NCBI GenBank assembly: GCA_003454605.1
Contig: DMKD01000004.1
Span: 1-31,863 of the forward strand
Origin: Spirochaeta sp.
Lineage (GTDB): Bacteria; Spirochaetota; Spirochaetia; UBA9216
Direction: 5' to 3'
DNA: 31,863 bases
In this document: positions 30,557 to 31,863 of the stretch, in pieces
Numbering within the stretch: the first letter of the stretch is position 1
How the letters are laid out: each line of letters begins with the position of its first letter
Notes under the pieces: generated by a model
What the model was told of the DNA's origin: nothing
The model's input: the letters and a program-made list of their open reading frames with translations, nothing else
Databases searched by the model: none
Position numbers and translations under genes: made by a program

Positions 30557-31863
30557 CTATTTCACCGTCGTTATTCGTCCTTCAACCTCATAATCAATCG
30601 GGGAATGTTTTTTCATAAACCTTGTTACTACATCAAGATCAAGCGGTCCAGCATCATAGGGATCTATTGCCTTCTCCTTCAGAACCTGAAAATCATCACC
30701 TCCACCGCGAATATAGTTATTTGCAGCAACCTTGTAAATCCTGTTCGGATCAAGAGGCTCCCAACCGCCGCGGCCGTCTGCAATCATCACTTCTGTAACT
30801 CTTCCGCCTGTCTGTGCAGCATAATCGAAGGCGGGTTTAGACGGATCCCAGACCATTTTGGCACCGGCCATCTGCAGGAATCGTCCGGCTCCCTCTTCTA
30901 CCTGACTTAATCCGTGATCAAACACCTGCCATAGATCGGAACCCTTAATTTCAAAGGTCGCAACAAGGTTGCCGAAGGGAAGAACCTCCATCAGGCCCTG
31001 CATTGTAAGCTCTCCTGCTCCTACATCAGCCCTTATACCGCCGGCATTTGTTAACGCCACCTGTACACCGAAGGGACCGACCTCTTCAAGCATGGCATCG
31101 GCAATAAGATTCCCGATATTACTTTCTTCAGTTCTTGAGCGGATAAGCTCTGATTTTACGGTTCCGAGAACCTTTCCGGTGAAGGGAGCAAGCTCAACAT
31201 TCTTAGCATCAACATAGGATTGAATGACAGAGTCGGAAGGTACATCGGCTGTCATCTTAATCGGCGAGCCCCACCAGCTTGATGCAACACCCTCTTCATC
31301 GAAGACAACCGTCAGATTACCGAGATATTTGTTATATTCATTAGCCTGAACGATCAGTACTGGTTCTTCGCCTGCTGATTCAACAACTGCGGGGTAATCA
31401 TCTCCCGTTATAAAGGTGTGCGAATGGCCGCCGACAACGATATCAACACCGTCGAGGGATGCTGCTGCTTCCTTGTCATTCATAAAACCGTTATGACTGA
31501 GCATAATTATGACATCTACTCCCATCGCCTCCAGCTCATCTACTACAGGCTGAACCGAATCGACAACATCATTGAACACTACGCCCGGTGCAGGGCTTGA
31601 GATGGTCGGGGTAGAAGGAAGGGTTGAGCCCACGATTCCGACTCTTCTGCCGTCAACCCATTTTATCAGATAGGGCTGTATAAATCCGTCAATATCAGGA
31701 TATCTGCTGAAATCAATATTTGTATTAACTACAGGTGTATCAAGGCCTGTAAGGAATTTTTTCATTCCCTCATTGCCCTTATCAAACTCATGGTTCCCGA
31801 GGGTCATGGCATCATAATCTAGCAGATTCATAACATCGCGATCGGCAGTACCCTCGAATACAG
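30557..31863 (-). CDS. 5'-nucleotidase/2',3'-cyclic phosphodiesterase (UshA-type), N-terminus missing
   Basis: The frame runs past the window's right edge: before the ATG at 31831 it continues as VFEGTADRDV, joined to MNLLDYDAMTLGNHEFD. That is the usual position inside the metallophosphatase domain, so about 100 N-terminal residues, including the signal peptide, are outside. Seen here: GNHEFD, the metal-binding LSHNG and GGHSH motifs, and the C-terminal nucleotidase domain with TNAGGIRADVG, LPFGNLV and RGGGDDFQV. It is a secreted or periplasmic metalloenzyme that hydrolyses 5'-nucleotides or sugar-nucleotides. It ends before a strong terminator and is not co-transcribed with the sugar genes beyond it. 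Confidence 0.93.
   Translation of the reverse strand, partial: VFEGTADRDVMNLLDYDAMTLGNHEFDKGNEGMKKFLTGLDTPVVNTNIDFSRYPDIDGFIQPYLIKWVDGRRVGIVGSTLPSTPTISSPAPGVVFNDVVDSVQPVVDELEAMGVDVIIMLSHNGFMNDKEAAASLDGVDIVVGGHSHTFITGDDYPAVVESAGEEPVLIVQANEYNKYLGNLTVVFDEEGVASSWWGSPIKMTADVPSDSVIQSYVDAKNVELAPFTGKVLGTVKSELIRSRTEESNIGNLIADAMLEEVGPFGVQVALTNAGGIRADVGAGELTMQGLMEVLPFGNLVATFEIKGSDLWQVFDHGLSQVEEGAGRFLQMAGAKMVWDPSKPAFDYAAQTGGRVTEVMIADGRGGWEPLDPNRIYKVAANNYIRGGGDDFQVLKEKAIDPYDAGPLDLDVVTRFMKKHSPIDYEVEGRITTVK

Noticed and set aside
1..31863. CRISPR arrays, tRNA or rRNA genes
   Set aside because: No regularly spaced repeats, cloverleaf-like segments or rRNA-like sequence were seen on reading both strands.

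Overview
The window looks like a chromosome segment of a free-living, probably spirochaete-like bacterium. This is an inference from the sugar-binding protein whose signal peptide ends in AGGQQE, the many sugar ABC and kinase genes, and the AT-leaning mid-range base composition. No rRNA, tRNA or CRISPR array was seen.

Left part (1-6337): the end of a PfkB sugar kinase and a Gfo/Idh/MocA oxidoreductase; a small lipoprotein that seems frameshifted; an ABM-fold small protein; an alpha/beta hydrolase; then a four-gene envelope-sensing operon of two small exported proteins (the first with Spy/CpxP-like LTxxQ motifs), an OmpR-type response regulator and its histidine kinase.

Middle (6366-15004) is accessory DNA. 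It holds an internally deleted IS4-family element with perfect 19-bp inverted ends, two unrecognised genes, a large SNF2 ATPase with an 839-residue partner carrying two CxxC pairs, a decayed DDE integrase fragment and a HigBA toxin-antitoxin pair. The SNF2-to-HigBA block (about 6.7 kb) is bracketed by direct repeats: the 3' end of the sigma-54 regulator gene at 14932-15004 and a decayed second copy at 8228-8275. This suggests an island inserted at the 3' end of that gene.

Right part (14934-31863) is a sugar-uptake and sugar-phosphate locus. A leftward operon encodes a binding protein, two permeases, one ATPase, a sensor kinase and an NtrC-type regulator. It starts at a near-perfect sigma-54 promoter (TGGCAC-N5-TTGC), with a tandem 10-bp direct repeat about 150-190 bp upstream of the predicted start that could be the enhancer site. 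The sensor kinase also has its own candidate leaderless sigma-70 promoter. Next comes a ROK repressor, PfkB kinase and class II aldolase operon. Divergent from it, behind a 22-bp palindrome, is a tightly coupled three-gene operon: a PfkB kinase fused to a HAD phosphatase, an unknown protein with weak deoxyhypusine-synthase-like features, and a GmhA-like SIS isomerase with all four zinc ligands. A ROK sugar kinase and a 5'-nucleotidase (cut by the window edge) finish the window. Together these genes suggest uptake and phosphorylation of a ketose, possibly a heptose or another unusual sugar, and its aldol cleavage. The exact substrate cannot be read from sequence.

A recurring feature is a -10 box placed 5-6 nt before the start codon (SNF2 gene, higB, sensor kinase), which predicts leaderless mRNAs.
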